DNA of 35,588 nucleotides from Candidatus Omnitrophota bacterium (GTDB taxonomy: Bacteria > Omnitrophota > Koll11 > Duberdicusellales > 4484-171). Below, in pieces: positions 35,330-35,588 of the stretch. How positions within the stretch are numbered: the stretch's first letter is position 1; each line of letters begins with the position of its first letter. A program made the translations under genes and the position numbers. Under the pieces are notes generated by a model. It saw nothing but the letters and a program-made list of their open reading frames with translations. It was not told the origin of the DNA and did no database searches. The stretch covers positions 1 through 35,588 of the forward strand of contig JAUYCY010000058.1 in NCBI GenBank assembly GCA_030692055.1. The letters run 5' to 3'.

Positions 35330-35449
35330 GTTTATTCTCTCTCGGCGAATACCCCGTGGCTTGCCACGGGGATGAAGCCGAAATTGTAAACGTAGTTGAC
35401 CTCATTCCAGGGCAATGAATGAACCAGTGATAATATTAGTATAGAACAT
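35330..35449. repeat. 120-bp dispersed repeat, right copy
   Basis: Matches 3975-4094 in the same orientation with three differences by eye. The stretch 35172-35329 before it has no convincing gene, only GTATAGGAAAGTATACC and a TTGCCAAC/GTTGGCAA hairpin. Confidence 0.7.
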
Positions 35450-35588
35450 GGCGCTGTTGCAAAACTACCTAAAAAATTAAGAGTAGTTTAGTTTTATCTG
35501 TTTCGCACTTTACTTTATGCGTTTTGCCTGTTTCTCTTATCTTTTTCTGCCTAGTTTAAGCTTTTTAACTTACTTTAGACAGCATAAT
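35450..35588. mobile_element. Possible end of an insertion sequence, running off the window
   Basis: The 120-bp repeat breaks off exactly where GGCGCTGTTGCAAAACTACC begins. GGCxCTGTTGCAAA is reminiscent of IS6-family terminal repeats, but other families have similar ends. No transposase frame is visible in the remaining 138 bases. Next to it AAACTACC... and GTAGTTTAG form a short inverted pair. Confidence 0.3.

Overview
The window carries genes on the + strand only and has moderate-to-low GC. It looks like a chromosomal segment of a diderm, LPS-making bacterium. It encodes the lipid A genes lpxD, a fused lpxC-fabZ, lpxA and lpxI, together with bamA, an ompH/skp chaperone and a family 9 glycosyltransferase. 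Its dense population of short palindromic repeats, small four-helix-bundle and GxxExxY genes and the LpxC-FabZ fusion resemble Candidatus Omnitrophota (OP3)-type genomes. That placement is an inference from gene content and no search was run.

Layout: 1-100 is the tail of an unidentified gene. 343-5792 is an accessory type II fatty-acid-like cluster (FabG, ACP, FabZ, two beta-ketoacyl synthases), disturbed by a broken four-helix-bundle gene, a GxxExxY gene and a reductase fragment, and followed by an orphan membrane histidine kinase (5796-7958). 8056-9596 has a second four-helix-bundle gene and a family 9 glycosyltransferase. 9597-10304 is a gene-free, highly structured stretch with a good sigma70-type promoter, ahead of hisG. 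11456-15254 has a 29-residue ribosomal-type peptide, a secreted TPR protein, a split transketolase and ispE.

15538-23344 follows the old synteny ispE-spoVG-tRNA-Gln-glmU-prs-rplY(ctc)-pth. It is interrupted after tRNA-Gln by an accessory island: GIY-YIG nuclease, a PmeII-like restriction-modification operon with two small companion ORFs, and a nucleotidyltransferase/small-protein pair. 23551-26890 is rpsF-ssb-rpsR-rplI-dnaB. 27020-34758 is the outer-membrane block bamA-ompH-lpxD-lpxC/fabZ-lpxA-lpxI, followed by a small EF-Tu-domain-2-like protein. The right end repeats a 120-bp sequence found near 3975 and may enter an insertion sequence.

The most unusual content lies between and inside genes. 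(1) Four long 5' leaders, before spoVG, rpsF, ssb and rplI, share conserved ends and a long-range helix whose central sequence differs completely between copies yet pairs in every copy. All end in the same TCATTAAAGGAGG-type Shine-Dalgarno block (slightly varied in the spoVG copy), so they are a candidate undescribed RNA element for translation genes. (2) Two copies of a second structured element of about 345 bp, before hisG and lpxA, show compensatory helix changes. (3) A palindromic element is inserted in frame in the BamA signal peptide and, inverted, in the LpxD C-terminus. (4) Small accessory genes are bracketed by inverted short-period repeat arrays, and gene-less versions of such arrays also occur. 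Claims of covariation rest on reading the sequence by eye.
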